From Geodermatophilus bullaregiensis (GTDB taxonomy: Bacteria > Actinomycetota > Actinomycetes > Mycobacteriales > Geodermatophilaceae), in the NCBI RefSeq assembly GCF_016907675.1, contig NZ_JAFBCJ010000001.1, positions 806,001-870,000 on the forward strand: a DNA stretch of 64,000 nucleotides, in the 5' to 3' direction. A model generated the notes under the pieces. That model had not been told where the DNA came from. It worked only from the letters and a program-made list of their open reading frames with translations, and did not search any database. Each line of letters begins with the position of its first letter. Within the stretch, counting starts at the first letter, position 1. The position numbers were made by a program, and so were the translations under genes. Below, piece by piece: positions 18,640 to 28,254 of the stretch.

Positions 18640-20481
18640 GTGAGTGGACCGGTGCAGCTCAGAGTGGCGATGGCCCAGGTCGACACCCGCGTGGGCGACC
18701 TGGCGGGCAACGCCGCGCTCGTCGTCGACTGGGCGCGGAGGGCCGCTGGCGACGGCGCGCACCTCGTGGTGTTCCCCGAGATGACGCTCACCGGCTACCC
18801 GGCCGAGGACCTGGTGCTGCGCGAGTCCTTCGCCGCCGCCAGCGAGCAGGCGCTCGTCGACCTGGCGGCCACGCTCGCCGGGCAGGGCCTCGGGGACCTC
18901 GCCGTCGTGGTCGGGTACCTGGCGCACACGCACGGCCCGGCGCCGGCCCCCGTCGACACCCCGCCGGCCGCCGACGGGTCCGACGACGACCGGCCCGGCG
19001 ACGCCAACCCCCGCCACGGCCAGCCCCGCAACGCCGCCGCCCTGCTGCACGGCGGGCAGGTGGTGGCCCGCTACGCCAAGCGGCACCTGCCCAACTACGG
19101 CGTCTTCGACGAGGCGCGCTACTTCGTGCCCGGCACCGAGCTGCCGGTGGTGCGGCTGCACGGCGCCGACGTCGCGCTGACCATCTGCGAGGACCTCTGG
19201 GTCGAGGGCGGCCCGTGCGGGGTGGCCGGGCAGGCCGGCGTCGACCTCGTCGTCTCCCCCAACGCCTCGCCCTACGAGCGGGCCAAGGACGACCTGCGCC
19301 TGCCGCTGGTGCGCCGCCGCGCGGCCGAGGCCGGGGCGCCGATCGTCTACTGCAACCAGGTGGGCGGGCAGGACGAGCTGGTCTTCGACGGCGACTCCCT
19401 GGCCGTGTCCGCCGACGGCGAGCTGCTGGCCCGCGCGCCGCAGTTCGTCCAGCACCTGCTCTGCGTCGACCTCACCCTCGACCGCGGGCGGGCGGCGGAG
19501 CGGCGCGAGGGCCGGATCGGGCCGATGACGGTCACCCGGACCGTCCTCTCCGAGGAGCCGGTGGCGCCGTTCGAGCCGCGGCCGGGCTCCCTCGCCGAGC
19601 CGCTGAGCGACCCGGAGGAGGTCTGGCGGGCGCTGGTCCTGGGCCTGCGGGACTTCATCGACAAGAACGGCATGCCCTCGGTCGTCTTCGGCCTGTCCGG
19701 CGGCATCGACTCGGCGCTGGTGGCCGCGCTGTCGGTGGACGCGTTCGGGCCCGACCGGGTGCACGCGGTCGCCCTGCCGTCGCGGTGGTCCTCGGAGCAC
19801 TCGATCGCCGACGCCGAGGACAGCGCCCGCCGCCTGGGCCTGCACTTCTCGACCGTGCCGATCGCGCCGATGGTCGACGCGTTCGAGTCCTCGGTGCAGC
19901 TGTCGGGCACGGCGGCGGAGAACCTGCAGGCCCGGGTGCGCGGCACGCTGCTCATGGGGCTGTCCAACCAGCACGGGCACCTGCTGCTGGCCACCAGCAA
20001 CAAGAGCGAGGTCGCCGTCGGGTACTCGACGCTCTACGGCGACGCCGCCGGCGGGTTCGCCCCGATCAAGGACGTGCCCAAGACGCTGGTGTGGGAGCTG
20101 GCCCGCTGGCGCAACGCGTACGCCCGCGAGCGCGGCGAGACCGAGCCGATCCCGCAGAACTCGATCGACAAGCCGCCGTCGGCCGAGCTCGCGCCCGGGC
20201 AGAAGGACAGCGACTCGCTGCCCTCCTACGAGGAGCTCGACGCGGTCATCGCCGACTACGTCGACCGCGACCTCGGCATGGCCCAGCTGCTCGAGCGCGG
20301 CCACGACCCCGAGGTGGTGGCCCGCGTGCTGCGGCTGGTCGACGTCGCGGAGTTCAAGCGCCGGCAGTCGGCACCGGGGACGAAGATCAGCCTCAAGGCG
20401 TTCGGCCGCGACCGGCGCCTCCCGATCACCAACCGCTGGCGGGAGAGCCTGCCCAGCGTCCGCGAGGGGGCAGCGCAGTGA
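18640..20481 (+). CDS. nadE: Glutamine-dependent NAD+ synthase
   Basis: 613 residues with an N-terminal nitrilase-type glutaminase carrying the Glu-Lys-Cys triad (E47 in [13 protein letters not shown]147 in RYAKRHLP, C183 in LTICEDLW). The C-terminal synthetase has the ATP loop SGGIDS at 353-358. It converts nicotinate adenine dinucleotide to NAD+ using glutamine-derived ammonia. A 15-20 residue Asp/Pro-rich insert near residue 105-125 is not part of the core. The GTG start follows GAGGA. Its stop overlaps the panB start as GTGA, so the two cofactor-biosynthesis genes are translationally coupled. Confidence 0.95.
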   Translation: MSGPVQLRVAMAQVDTRVGDLAGNAALVVDWARRAAGDGAHLVVFPEMTLTGYPAEDLVLRESFAAASEQALVDLAATLAGQGLGDLAVVVGYLAHTHGPAPAPVDTPPAADGSDDDRPGDANPRHGQPRNAAALLHGGQVVARYAKRHLPNYGVFDEARYFVPGTELPVVRLHGADVALTICEDLWVEGGPCGVAGQAGVDLVVSPNASPYERAKDDLRLPLVRRRAAEAGAPIVYCNQVGGQDELVFDGDSLAVSADGELLARAPQFVQHLLCVDLTLDRGRAAERREGRIGPMTVTRTVLSEEPVAPFEPRPGSLAEPLSDPEEVWRALVLGLRDFIDKNGMPSVVFGLSGGIDSALVAALSVDAFGPDRVHAVALPSRWSSEHSIADAEDSARRLGLHFSTVPIAPMVDAFESSVQLSGTAAENLQARVRGTLLMGLSNQHGHLLLATSNKSEVAVGYSTLYGDAAGGFAPIKDVPKTLVWELARWRNAYARERGETEPIPQNSIDKPPSAELAPGQKDSDSLPSYEELDAVIADYVDRDLGMAQLLERGHDPEVVARVLRLVDVAEFKRRQSAPGTKISLKAFGRDRRLPITNRWRESLPSVREGAAQ

Positions 20482-21308
20482 GCGAGTCGGTGCTGTACGG
20501 CGGGACGTCGACCGCACGGGTGCGCATCCACCACCTGCGCCAGGCCAAGGAGCGGGGCGAGCGGTGGGCGATGCTCACCGCCTACGACACCTACGCGGCC
20601 GCGGTGTTCGAGGAGGCCGGCATCCCGGTGCTGCTGGTCGGGGACTCCGCCGGCAACGTCGTCCTCGGGCACACCTCCACCGTGCCGGTGACCGTGGAGG
20701 ACCTGCTGCTCATGACCAAGGCGGTCACCCGCTCGACGAAGCGGGCGCTGATCGTGGCCGACCTGCCCTTCGGCAGCTACGAGGCCGGGCCGCAGGACGC
20801 GTTCGCCACCGCCGTCCGCATGATGAAGGAGGGCGGGGCGCAGGCGGTCAAGCTCGAGGGCGGGGCGCGGGTCGCCCCGCAGATCCGGATGCTGGCCGAC
20901 AACGGCGTCCCGGTGATGGCGCACGTCGGGTTCACGCCGCAGAGCGAGCACGCCCTCGGCGGGTTCCGGGTGCAGGGCCGCGGCGCCGGGGCCGAGCAAC
21001 TGCTGGCCGACGCGCACGCCGTGCAGGACGCCGGCGCGTTCGCCGTCGTCCTGGAGATGGTGCCGGCCGAGATCGCCGCGCAGGTGACCAAGGAGCTGGC
21101 CATCCCGACCATCGGCATCGGCGCCGGCGTCGAGTGCGACGCCCAGGTGCTGGTGTGGCCGGACATGGCCGGCCTCAACGGCGGCCGGGTGCCGAAGTTC
21201 GTGAAGAAGTACGCCGACCTGCGCGGCGAGCTGCTGCGGGCGGCCCGCGAGTACGCCGACGAGGTGCGCAGCGGCGTCTTCCCGGGCCCCGAGCACTCGT
21301 TCGACTAG
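20478..21308 (+). CDS. panB: 3-methyl-2-oxobutanoate hydroxymethyltransferase
   Basis: The 276-residue enzyme makes ketopantoate from alpha-ketoisovalerate and methylene-THF, the first committed step of pantothenate and CoA synthesis. Family motifs include [24 protein letters not shown], the metal Asp in [14 protein letters not shown] and the TIGIGAG turn near the C-terminus. The GTG start overlaps the nadE stop, an unusual pairing of NAD and CoA biosynthesis that may coordinate cofactor supply. A panB gene near glnE and glnA2 is also known from mycobacteria. Confidence 0.96.
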   Translation: MSESVLYGGTSTARVRIHHLRQAKERGERWAMLTAYDTYAAAVFEEAGIPVLLVGDSAGNVVLGHTSTVPVTVEDLLLMTKAVTRSTKRALIVADLPFGSYEAGPQDAFATAVRMMKEGGAQAVKLEGGARVAPQIRMLADNGVPVMAHVGFTPQSEHALGGFRVQGRGAGAEQLLADAHAVQDAGAFAVVLEMVPAEIAAQVTKELAIPTIGIGAGVECDAQVLVWPDMAGLNGGRVPKFVKKYADLRGELLRAAREYADEVRSGVFPGPEHSFD

Positions 21309-21325
21309 CGCCGCGGCTGCGCGGC

Positions 21326-21341
21326 CGGTCGCCGGACCGGT
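21326..21341. terminator. Possible weak terminator between panB and DUF2784 gene
   Basis: A 6-bp stem (ccggtc/gaccgg) with a 4-nt gccg loop lies 17 bases after the panB stop, between convergent genes. It is short and has no U-tract. Confidence 0.35.
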
Positions 21342-21387
21342 GCCGGTGTCAGGTCACCGCGGGCGGAGCAGCCGACCCGTCCCCGCG

Positions 21388-21816
21388 TCAGCGCGGCGCG
21401 TGCGGGAGGCGGCCACCGTCCCGGGCCGCCCGGACGGCGCGCGCGGCCAGCAGGCCGTAGCCGACAGCGTTCAGGCCGAGCGCCACGGTGTACGTGCCGA
21501 CCTGCGTCCCCGTCGCGTCGACGTCGAGGCCGAGCGGGCCGAACAGGACGTGGCCGAGGAAGCCGTCGCCGTAGGGCGGTGCCCCCGCCCGCTCCCGCAG
21601 CGCGAGCTCGAGCGTGGTCAGCGGGCACGGGGCGCCGGCCAGGTTGACGGCCAGGACGGCGAGCGCCACCGGCACGTGCGCCAGCACCAGCCGCGGCCAC
21701 CGGAGCGCCGCCAGGGCGCCGGTGAGCACGAACAGCACGACGGCCGCGTGCAGGACCGCGACCGCGCTGGCGAGCAGCACCCGCCCATGCTGCCCCGACT
21801 CGCGGCCCGAGGGCAC
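21388..21816 (-). CDS. DUF2784 family membrane protein
   Basis: 142 residues with about four hydrophobic segments. It has the DUF2784 signature: an N-terminal VLHAAVVLFVL helix, RWPRLVLAHVPVALAVLAVNLAGAPCPLT written across two segments with the conserved Cys-Pro-Leu-Thr, then LELALRERAG. The function is unknown. The start is uncertain: the ATG used adds a short polar tail, and a GTG at 21780 would begin directly at the first helix. Confidence 0.75.
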   Translation of the reverse strand: MPSGRESGQHGRVLLASAVAVLHAAVVLFVLTGALAALRWPRLVLAHVPVALAVLAVNLAGAPCPLTTLELALRERAGAPPYGDGFLGHVLFGPLGLDVDATGTQVGTYTVALGLNAVGYGLLAARAVRAARDGGRLPHAPR

Positions 21817-21912
21817 GGACCCGGTCGCGGACGATGTGCGCTGACGCCGCGCCGCGGGCCTCGGGACGCGGCCTCAACGCACGCCGTCCGGGCCGGCCAC
21901 CGCAAGCGCCGG

Positions 21913-22632
21913 TCAGACGTCGGTGACGCGGATGCCGGCGTGCGCCTTGTAGCGGCGGTTGACCGACACCAGGTTGACCGTCAGCGCCTCGACCTGGCGG
22001 GCGTTGCGCAGCCGGCCGGCGTAGACCCCGCGCATCCCCGGCAGCCGCCCGGCCAGCGCCTGCACGGTGTCGGTGGCGGCGCGGTCGTCGCCGACCACCA
22101 GGACGTCGCCGTCGAGGGTGGGCCGCGACAGGTCCTCGAGCAGCACCGCCGAGACGTGGTGGAACGCGCCGACGACGGCCGAGTCGGGCAGCAGCGCGGC
22201 GGCCTGCTGCGCCACCGACCCCTCGGGGACGTCGAGCACGTGGGCGCCCAGCTCGTCGAAGCCCATCGGCACCACGCAGTCGACGGCGACCTTGCCGGCC
22301 AGCGGCGCCGCCAGCCCGGCCAGCGTCGCGGCGTGCCCGGTGAACGGGACGGCCACGACCACCAGGTCGGCGGCGCCGGCGACGTCGGTGTTCGACCCGC
22401 CCTGCACCGAGACGCCGCCCTGCACCGCCACCTCGCCGCCCGCCGCGGCCGTGGCGCGCCCGGCGACCTGGGCGGCCACCTCGCCGGCCCGGTCGGCGTC
22501 CCGGGACCCGAGCAGCACCCGCTGCCCGACGGCGGCCAGCCGGACGGCGAGCCCCCGTCCCTGCGGCCCGGTCCCGCCGAGCACCCCGATGACGAGCTCG
22601 TCCACCGGACGTCCCTCAGCTGCCGCGGTCAC
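21913..22632 (-). CDS. npdG: NADPH-dependent F420 reductase
   Basis: A 239-residue NpdG/Fno protein. The nucleotide-binding start is IGVLGGTGPQGRGLAVRLA, followed by the LGSRDADRA NADP specificity loop. Later motifs include VVVAVPFTGH, DCVVPMGF, VVGAFHHVSA and DVLVVGDDRAA. It transfers hydride between NADPH and the deazaflavin cofactor F420, so the organism should make F420. The GTG has a purine-rich GGGGGAGGGGG five bases upstream. Confidence 0.93.
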   Translation of the reverse strand: MTAAAEGRPVDELVIGVLGGTGPQGRGLAVRLAAVGQRVLLGSRDADRAGEVAAQVAGRATAAAGGEVAVQGGVSVQGGSNTDVAGAADLVVVAVPFTGHAATLAGLAAPLAGKVAVDCVVPMGFDELGAHVLDVPEGSVAQQAAALLPDSAVVGAFHHVSAVLLEDLSRPTLDGDVLVVGDDRAATDTVQALAGRLPGMRGVYAGRLRNARQVEALTVNLVSVNRRYKAHAGIRVTDV

Positions 22633-22691
22633 GCCGCCCCCTCCCCCGGCGCCGGCCGACCCGGCACACCCCGGCGATCATGCCGCGCGGG

Positions 22692-22877
22692 TCAGTCGCC
22701 CTCCCGCCAGGCCCGGTCCTCGGCGTCCTGGCGCTCGTTGCGCTCGGCCACGGTCTGCAGGGCGCGCTCGGCCTCCTCCCGGGTGTCGTAGGGGCCCAGG
22801 CGGTGCCGCTCGGCGCAGCCGTCCCGGTCCTCCACGGTGTTGTGCTTCAGGCAGTAGAACCACGGTCCCTGCGCCAT
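22692..22877 (-). CDS. Conserved small actinobacterial protein
   Basis: 61 residues with WFYCLKHNTVEDRDGC, then RLGPYDTREEAERALQTVAERN. The two cysteines and the His suggest a small metal-binding or SPOR-like fold. Similar short proteins occur widely in actinobacteria without assigned function. The ATG follows GAGGAGG at eight bases, which strongly supports translation. Confidence 0.7.
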   Translation of the reverse strand: MAQGPWFYCLKHNTVEDRDGCAERHRLGPYDTREEAERALQTVAERNERQDAEDRAWREGD

Positions 22878-22933
22878 CGGCGCACCTCCTCGACGTCCTC
22901 GTTCCCCCGACCCGTGCCCCGGGACGGAGCGGG

Positions 22934-23404
22934 TCACTCCTCGACCATCACCTGGTCGTGCCGGGCGTAGAAGGCGGTCATCTCCTCCGGGCCGGGCCTG
23001 CGGCCGCTGCGGCGCAGCTCGGCCATCTCGGCGAAGAACTGCTCCCGGGCGATGCCCGGGGTGAACAGGATGAGGAAGGACGCCGGCTCGTCGGAGTCGT
23101 TGCGGAAGCCGTGCACACCGAACTCGGGGGCCAGCGCGAAGTCACCGGGCCGGTACGGCTGCCAGCTCCCTCCCGCGTAGAGGGTGACCTCGCCGGAGAG
23201 GACGTAGAACGACTCGGAGAACGTCTGGTGGTAGTGCGGGGCCGCGCCGGAGGCCTGCGGGCCGAGCCGGTACTCGACCAGCCCGAAGCGGCCGGCGGTG
23301 ACCGCACCGGGGGCCACCATCCGCAGCGCGTTGGGGCCGGCGTCGACCATCGGGTGGTCGGCCAGCGACCGGACCTGCACCAGTGCCGGGTCGGGGTGCG
23401 ACAT
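22934..23404 (-). CDS. Cupin domain protein
   Basis: 156 residues with a single cupin barrel. The first metal motif is HYHQTFSESFYVLSGEVTLY, with His, His and Glu, and the second is GDFALAPEFGVHGFRN. The C-terminal 40 residues form a charged tail. Cupins of this type are dioxygenases, isomerases or sensors; the substrate is not identifiable. The ATG has GGCAGG about eight bases upstream. Only 56 bases separate it from the small Cys/His protein downstream, so the two may be co-transcribed. Confidence 0.85.
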   Translation of the reverse strand: MSHPDPALVQVRSLADHPMVDAGPNALRMVAPGAVTAGRFGLVEYRLGPQASGAAPHYHQTFSESFYVLSGEVTLYAGGSWQPYRPGDFALAPEFGVHGFRNDSDEPASFLILFTPGIAREQFFAEMAELRRSGRRPGPEEMTAFYARHDQVMVEE

Positions 23405-23553
23405 GCCCGCAGCCTGCCAGGGTCGGCGCCGGCCGACACGGCGCCGGGACCCCACCGCCTCGGCGCCGCGGTCTCGCCCTCCCGGGGGAGGTCGGGCGCC
23501 CTCCGCGCGGCGGAGCACCCGGACCCGGTGGGTCATGGGGCATCCTCACGCGC

Positions 23554-24765
23554 GTGAGCCCCGCCCGGCCCCCCGGACCCGACGGTCCGGCGTCGGCCCT
23601 GAGCGTCCCCGGTACCGGCGGCCCCGAGCACCGGGTCGCCGCCCTGACCCTCGCCGTCCTGCTCGTCGCCGGTGGCGCGATGGGACTGGTCAACCTGGCC
23701 ATCGACGGCGTCGTCCGCGACGGCGTCATGCGCTGGACCTACGGCGTCACGATGGTCGCCTGCCTGCTGGCCGCCGTGCCGCTGGTGGTGCGCCCACGGG
23801 TGGGCCGGTGGCAGACCTTCGGCCTGGTGCTGCTCGGGGACCTCATCTACGTGGTGGTCGCCCTGTGCATCGAGGACCCGGTCCGCCACGCGACGCCGCT
23901 GATGCTGCTCTTCTCCTCCTTCGTCGCGGCCTGGTTCCTCGCGCCGTGGATGCTCGTGGTCAACATGGTGGCCACGCCGGTGGCGGTCTGGATCGCGCTC
24001 GCGGACAGCTACCCCGACGTCCTCGGACTGGCCGTCCAGGTCGGCGTGCACGCCGGGATGCTGGACCTGGCCTCCGCCGCCGTCTTCCTCCTGCGCCGCC
24101 GCGTCGAGCGGCTGCTGGCCGCCACCGAGGCGCTCTCGCAGCGGGACCCGCTCACCGGGCTGGCCAACCGCCGGCACCTGGTCGACCAGGCGCCGCGCAC
24201 GTGGCGGCAGGCCCGCCGCGAGGGCGTGCGCGTGGCCGCGATGGTCCTCGACCTCGATCACTTCAAGCAGGTCAACGACGTCCACGGGCACGCCGCCGGC
24301 GACGCGGTCCTGCGGGCGGTGGCCACCGCGCTGGCCGACACCGTGCGCCCCAGCGACCTGCTGGCCCGCATCGGCGGCGAGGAGCTCGTCGTCCTCGGGC
24401 TGGTCGGCGACCCCAGCGAGGCGAGCCGCCTGGCCGAGCGCCTCCGGTCCGCCGTGGCCGGCAGCCGCAGCGTGCACGGGCACGCGGTCACCGCCTCCAT
24501 CGGCGTCGCGCTGACCAGCCCGGTCGACGGCGAGGACGCCACCGAGGCGCTGTGGCGGCTGGTCGACCGCGCCGACGCGGCCATGTACAAGGCCAAGCAG
24601 GCCGGCCGCGACCGGGTGGCCGACTTCCGCCCGCCCCGCCCGCGCGCCACCCCGGCCGGGGAGCACCTCCCGTCCGGGCGGGACGGTGTGGCGCGCGGGC
24701 GCCTCGACCCGCCGACGGTGCCGGGGACGTCCGGCGCGCGGCCGTCGCCCCGCGACCCCGCCTGA
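23554..24765 (+). CDS. Membrane-bound diguanylate cyclase
   Basis: A 403-residue protein with five or six membrane helices in residues 25-180 and a GGDEF domain at 190-360. The active-site loop is GGEEL (274-278), a catalytically competent variant. The inhibitory RxxD site (RPSD, 265-268) lies five residues before it, so the enzyme should make c-di-GMP and be feedback-inhibited. The NDVHGHAAGD nucleotide motif is intact. The 40-residue C-terminal tail is Pro/Arg-rich and disordered. The GTG start is read from conserved length, and its Shine-Dalgarno is weak. c-di-GMP could affect the pilus or motility systems in this window, but that is inference. Confidence 0.92.
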   Translation: MSPARPPGPDGPASALSVPGTGGPEHRVAALTLAVLLVAGGAMGLVNLAIDGVVRDGVMRWTYGVTMVACLLAAVPLVVRPRVGRWQTFGLVLLGDLIYVVVALCIEDPVRHATPLMLLFSSFVAAWFLAPWMLVVNMVATPVAVWIALADSYPDVLGLAVQVGVHAGMLDLASAAVFLLRRRVERLLAATEALSQRDPLTGLANRRHLVDQAPRTWRQARREGVRVAAMVLDLDHFKQVNDVHGHAAGDAVLRAVATALADTVRPSDLLARIGGEELVVLGLVGDPSEASRLAERLRSAVAGSRSVHGHAVTASIGVALTSPVDGEDATEALWRLVDRADAAMYKAKQAGRDRVADFRPPRPRATPAGEHLPSGRDGVARGRLDPPTVPGTSGARPSPRDPA

Positions 24766-24819
24766 CCGGCCCGCCGTCTCACCCGGTGGGATCGGCGGTT
24801 GTCTGCTTCCCTGGTCCCC

Positions 24820-26136
24820 ATGACGCTGGTCGTCCCCGACCCGACGCGGACGGTGCCGCTGCCCCTGCGGCAGCAGGCCGACGTCCGGGACCGGTGGCTG
24901 ACCCAGCGCCTGCTCGACCTGATGCCGGGCCTCATGGACCGCGCCGGCATCGACCTGTGGGTGGTCGTCGGCCGGGAGAACAACGAGGACCCGGTGCTCG
25001 CGACGCTGCTGCCGGCGACGTGGCTGTCGGCCCGGCGCCGGGTCGTCCTGGTGCTGCACCGCAGCGACGACGGCGTCACCCCGGTCGCGGTCTCGCGCTA
25101 CCCGGTCGGCCAGTTCCTCCCCGGCTGGACCCCGGAGGACGGCGACGGCCTCGGCGGCGAGCAGGCGCAGTGGGCGGCGGTGCGGCGGATCGTCGAGCAG
25201 GCCGACCCGCGCCGGATCGGCGTCGACGTCTCGGCGCGGTGTGCCCTGGCCGACGGGCTCTCGGTGGCCGAGCACGGGCTGCTCACCGAGGCGCTGGGCC
25301 CCTACGCGCAGCGCCTGGTGCCGGCCGAGGACCTCGTCGTCGGCTGGCTGGAGACGCGCCTGCCCGAGGAGGTCGCCGCCCTCGACGCGCTCAACGGCCT
25401 CACCGACCGGGTCCTGGTCGAGGCCCTCTCCCCCACCGGGCTGACCGCCGGCGCCACGACCGCGGCCGACCTGGCGTGGGCGGTGCACCAGCGGATGGCC
25501 GACCTCGGCACCCCGCCCTGGTTCCACCCCGGGGTCACCGTGCAGCGGGCCGGCGTCCCGCTGCGCGCGCACGGGGACGGCGGCGTCGAGCTCCCGGCGG
25601 TGCCCCAGCGCGCGCCCCTGGCCCCCGGCGACCTGGTCACCTGCGACGCCGGGCTGACCAGCCTCGGCCTGACCACCGACCTGCAGCGGAGCGCCTACCT
25701 GCTCCGGCCGGGTGAGACCGCCGCCCCGCCGGGGCTGCAGCGCGCCTGGGCGGCCGGGACGCGGGTGCAGGCGCTGACCGCCGCCGCCCTGCGCGCCGGC
25801 CGGACCGGCAACGAGGTGCTCGCCGACGCCCGCGCCGCCGCGGCCGCCGAGGGGCTGCAGGCCGAGGTCTACTCCCACCCGGTCGGCGTGCACGGGCACG
25901 GCGCGGGGCCGGCGATCGGCCGGTGGGACGACCAGCACGGCGTCCCCGGCGACGGCGACCGCGTGCTGCACCCCGACACCGTCTACGCCCTCGAGCTGGC
26001 CGTCCGCGTGCCGGTGCCCGAGTGGGACGGGCAGTGCGTGCGGCTGGGCCTCGAGGAGGCGGTCGTCCTCACCGCGGAGGGGACGTCGTCCCTGGGCCGC
26101 CCGCAGCGCGAGCTGCTGCTCGTCCCCGGCGGCTGA
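24820..26136 (+). CDS. M24 family metallopeptidase (aminopeptidase P-like)
   Basis: 438 residues with a creatinase-like N-terminal domain (1-190) and the pita-bread catalytic domain. Dinuclear metal ligands are visible in DLVTCDAGLTSLGLTTD (two Asp), HPVGVHGHGAGP (His), YALELAVRVP (Glu) and RLGLEEAVVLT (Glu). Family members remove N-terminal residues before proline or cleave Xaa-Pro dipeptides. The convergent SDR gene ends one base after this stop. The start ATG is not backed by a strong Shine-Dalgarno; a TTG seven codons upstream is possible. Confidence 0.85.
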   Translation: MTLVVPDPTRTVPLPLRQQADVRDRWLTQRLLDLMPGLMDRAGIDLWVVVGRENNEDPVLATLLPATWLSARRRVVLVLHRSDDGVTPVAVSRYPVGQFLPGWTPEDGDGLGGEQAQWAAVRRIVEQADPRRIGVDVSARCALADGLSVAEHGLLTEALGPYAQRLVPAEDLVVGWLETRLPEEVAALDALNGLTDRVLVEALSPTGLTAGATTAADLAWAVHQRMADLGTPPWFHPGVTVQRAGVPLRAHGDGGVELPAVPQRAPLAPGDLVTCDAGLTSLGLTTDLQRSAYLLRPGETAAPPGLQRAWAAGTRVQALTAAALRAGRTGNEVLADARAAAAAEGLQAEVYSHPVGVHGHGAGPAIGRWDDQHGVPGDGDRVLHPDTVYALELAVRVPVPEWDGQCVRLGLEEAVVLTAEGTSSLGRPQRELLLVPGG

Positions 26137-26137
26137 G

Positions 26138-27100
26138 TCAGGTCGACGACGGGCGCTTGCGGATCGCCCGCAGCAGCAGCTCGCCCGGCCGCACGACGGC
26201 GCCGGCGACCCGGGTCACCGGGCTGGTGGTGAGCACCTGGTCGGCGAAGGCACCCCGCACGCGGCCGGGGCCCGGGGTCGGGGTGTCGAGGATGTCGGTG
26301 CCGTCGTCGGGCCGGTCGGTGGTCTGCAGCTGGCGGCCGGTCAGCGACAGCAGCGCGTCGGTCAGGGCGGGGCTGAACCGCTGCCCGGCGATGAAGCCCA
26401 GCGCGGCGTCGCCGACCGGGACCTCCCGCCGCGGGTGCACCGACGCCCGCACGATCGCCTCGGCGACCAGCTCGGGCGCGTACACCGGCGGGGGTGGCTT
26501 GGGCATGGCGCCGAGCTTGGTGCGGGCGTGCTCGAAGAACGGCGTGGCGATGCCGGCGGGCAGGATCTGGCTCACCTCGACCGGCGACCGCTCCTCGGCC
26601 AGCTCCACCCGCAGCGCGTCGTAGAACGCGCGCAGCGCGAACTTGCTCGCGGAGTACGGCGCGTGCAGCGGGATGGAGCGGTAGCCCTCGACCGAGCCGA
26701 TGCCGATCAGCACGCCGCCACCGGCGCGCTCGAGCGCCGGGACGGCGGCCTGCGCGGCGGCCACGTGGCCGATGTAGGTCACCTCGGTGACCCGGCGGAA
26801 CTCGTCGAGGTCGATCTGCTCGACCGACCCCCAGATGCCGACGCCGGGCACGGTGACGAAGGTGTCGATCCGGCCGAAGCGCGCCTCGGCGGTGTCGACC
26901 AGCGCCCGGACGGCGGCCTGGTCGGTGATGTCGGTGGGGACGGCGACCGCCTCCGCGCCCTTCCGCGTCAGCTCCTCGACCAGGGTGCCGAGGGCCTCCT
27001 CCCCGCGGGAGGCGACGACGATCCGGGTGCAGCCCTGCCGCGCGAACTCCAGCGCCGCCGCCCGGCCGATGCCGCTGGAGGCACCGAGGACGACGACCAC
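26138..27100 (-). CDS. SDR family oxidoreductase with C-terminal extension
   Basis: 320 residues. The Rossmann motif VVLGASSGIGRAAALEFARQG begins within four residues of the GTG, so the start is close to minimal. Catalytic elements are IGSVEGY and YSASKFALRAF. The last 70 residues, beyond the core, include a short basic hydrophobic tail (VVRPGELLLRAIRKRP). Similar long SDRs are common in actinobacteria and act on unknown substrates. It abuts the peptidase gene tail to tail. Confidence 0.83.
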   Translation of the reverse strand: MVVVLGASSGIGRAAALEFARQGCTRIVVASRGEEALGTLVEELTRKGAEAVAVPTDITDQAAVRALVDTAEARFGRIDTFVTVPGVGIWGSVEQIDLDEFRRVTEVTYIGHVAAAQAAVPALERAGGGVLIGIGSVEGYRSIPLHAPYSASKFALRAFYDALRVELAEERSPVEVSQILPAGIATPFFEHARTKLGAMPKPPPPVYAPELVAEAIVRASVHPRREVPVGDAALGFIAGQRFSPALTDALLSLTGRQLQTTDRPDDGTDILDTPTPGPGRVRGAFADQVLTTSPVTRVAGAVVRPGELLLRAIRKRPSST

Positions 27101-27178
27101 CTGGTCGCGGACGGGACGTGGGGAAGCAGCCGTGCCGGTCCGCCTACCCCCGCCACCCCGCGGGGGAACGCCGGGCGC

Positions 27179-27610
27179 TCAGCCCTCGCGGGCCTGGCGC
27201 GTCTCCCGGTCGTTCGCCTTCTGGATGGCGTCGACGAGCTCGTCCTTGGTCATCGACGAGCGGCCGTGCACGTCGAGCCGCTTGGCGACGTCCATGAGGT
27301 GCTCCTTGGTGGCGTTGGCGTCGACGCCGCCCTTGGTCTCCCGGTTCGTGTCGGCGCCGCCCGCGGCCTGGGCGTCGGACGGTCCCTTGCGGCCGCCCTC
27401 CTTCTCCTCCCAGTGGTCGCCGACCTTCTCGTGGGTGTGCTTGACCGCCGCCCAGGCCACCCGGGTCGCCCGCTGCTCGTCGCCGTCGTAGGTCTCGACG
27501 GCGGAGTCGTGCGTCTTGGCCCAGGTGCGCTGCGCCTTCTCGTCCGATCGCTGCAGCGTGCTGGGGATCTCGTCCTGCTTCGCGTCGCCGCTCTTCGTCG
27601 TCTTGGGCAT
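27179..27610 (-). CDS. ChaB family protein with C-terminal Rho-N/SAP-like motif
   Basis: 143 residues. The N-terminal ChaB domain (about 14-70) shows PSTLQRSDEKAQRTWAKTHD and KHTHEKVGDHWE. After an acidic linker, the last 40 residues (TKEHLMDVAKRLDVHGRSSMTKDELVDAI written here in two motifs) form a Rho-N or SAP-type helix-extended-helix that in other proteins binds nucleic acid. ChaB was named as a cation-transport regulator, but in actinobacteria it accompanies stress proteins. It is the first of several small stress-type genes in this stretch. Confidence 0.85.
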   Translation of the reverse strand: MPKTTKSGDAKQDEIPSTLQRSDEKAQRTWAKTHDSAVETYDGDEQRATRVAWAAVKHTHEKVGDHWEEKEGGRKGPSDAQAAGGADTNRETKGGVDANATKEHLMDVAKRLDVHGRSSMTKDELVDAIQKANDRETRQAREG

Positions 27611-27850
27611 GACCGGGCGGTACCCAGGCGGCGCCGGGTGATCACGCGGCGAGGACGACACCAGCGCCGCGCAGGTGGCGCGGTCGTCCTCCTCGTCGGC
27701 GCGGTCGACGGTCAGGCCGGCGCGGTCGTCCTCGAGCACGGCGCGCACGGTGGCCGTCGTCGGGCGGTGGCCCCGACGACCGGCCGTAGCCGCGCAGGTC
27801 GTCGGGGCAGACCACCGTGTGCCCGGCCGCGACCGGCAGCGGCACCACGC

Positions 27851-28210
27851 TCAGTCCACCTGCCAGCGCGTCCAGTGCGCCCGCTGCTGCTCGGTCAGCG
27901 GGCGGGCGGCGTCGGCGGCGTAGTCGAAGTTGACCAGCACCATCTCCGCGCGCAGCGCCACCTCGCCGTCCTGGGTGAGCTCCTGGCGCATCCCGATCGA
28001 GCTGCGGCCCAGCCGGGTGATCCGGCTGGCCACCGTGAGGTGCTCGCCCACCCGGTAGTGGATCTGCCGCAGGTAGTCGATCTCCAGCCGCGCCAGGATG
28101 ATGCCGGCGCCCGGCGAGGAGTCCGCCATCGCCAGCCGCGCGTCCTCGAGCAGCCCGAGCACCCGGGCGTGGTTGACGTGGCCGAAGAGGTCGGAGTCCG
28201 ACCAGCGCAA
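27851..28210 (-). CDS. Acyl-CoA thioesterase, 4HBT hotdog fold
   Basis: At least 119 residues with the hotdog core: WSDSDLFGHVNHARVLGLLEDAR contains the catalytic Asp, and the HVNHAR turn is diagnostic of 4HBT/FadM-type enzymes that hydrolyse acyl-CoA. The TTG at 28210 is the first ordinary start codon, but it would cut off the first beta strand (HPVQLRW). In frame, a CTG at 28258 overlaps the TGA of the upstream gene as CTGA and has GGCGGA upstream. It would restore sixteen residues (LSAAAAPGGLHEHPVQ), and I think it the more likely start. Confidence 0.78.
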   Translation of the reverse strand: MRWSDSDLFGHVNHARVLGLLEDARLAMADSSPGAGIILARLEIDYLRQIHYRVGEHLTVASRITRLGRSSIGMRQELTQDGEVALRAEMVLVNFDYAADAARPLTEQQRAHWTRWQVD

Positions 28211-28254
28211 CTGGACCGGGTGCTCGTGCAGCCCGCCCGGGGCAGCCGCCGCGC

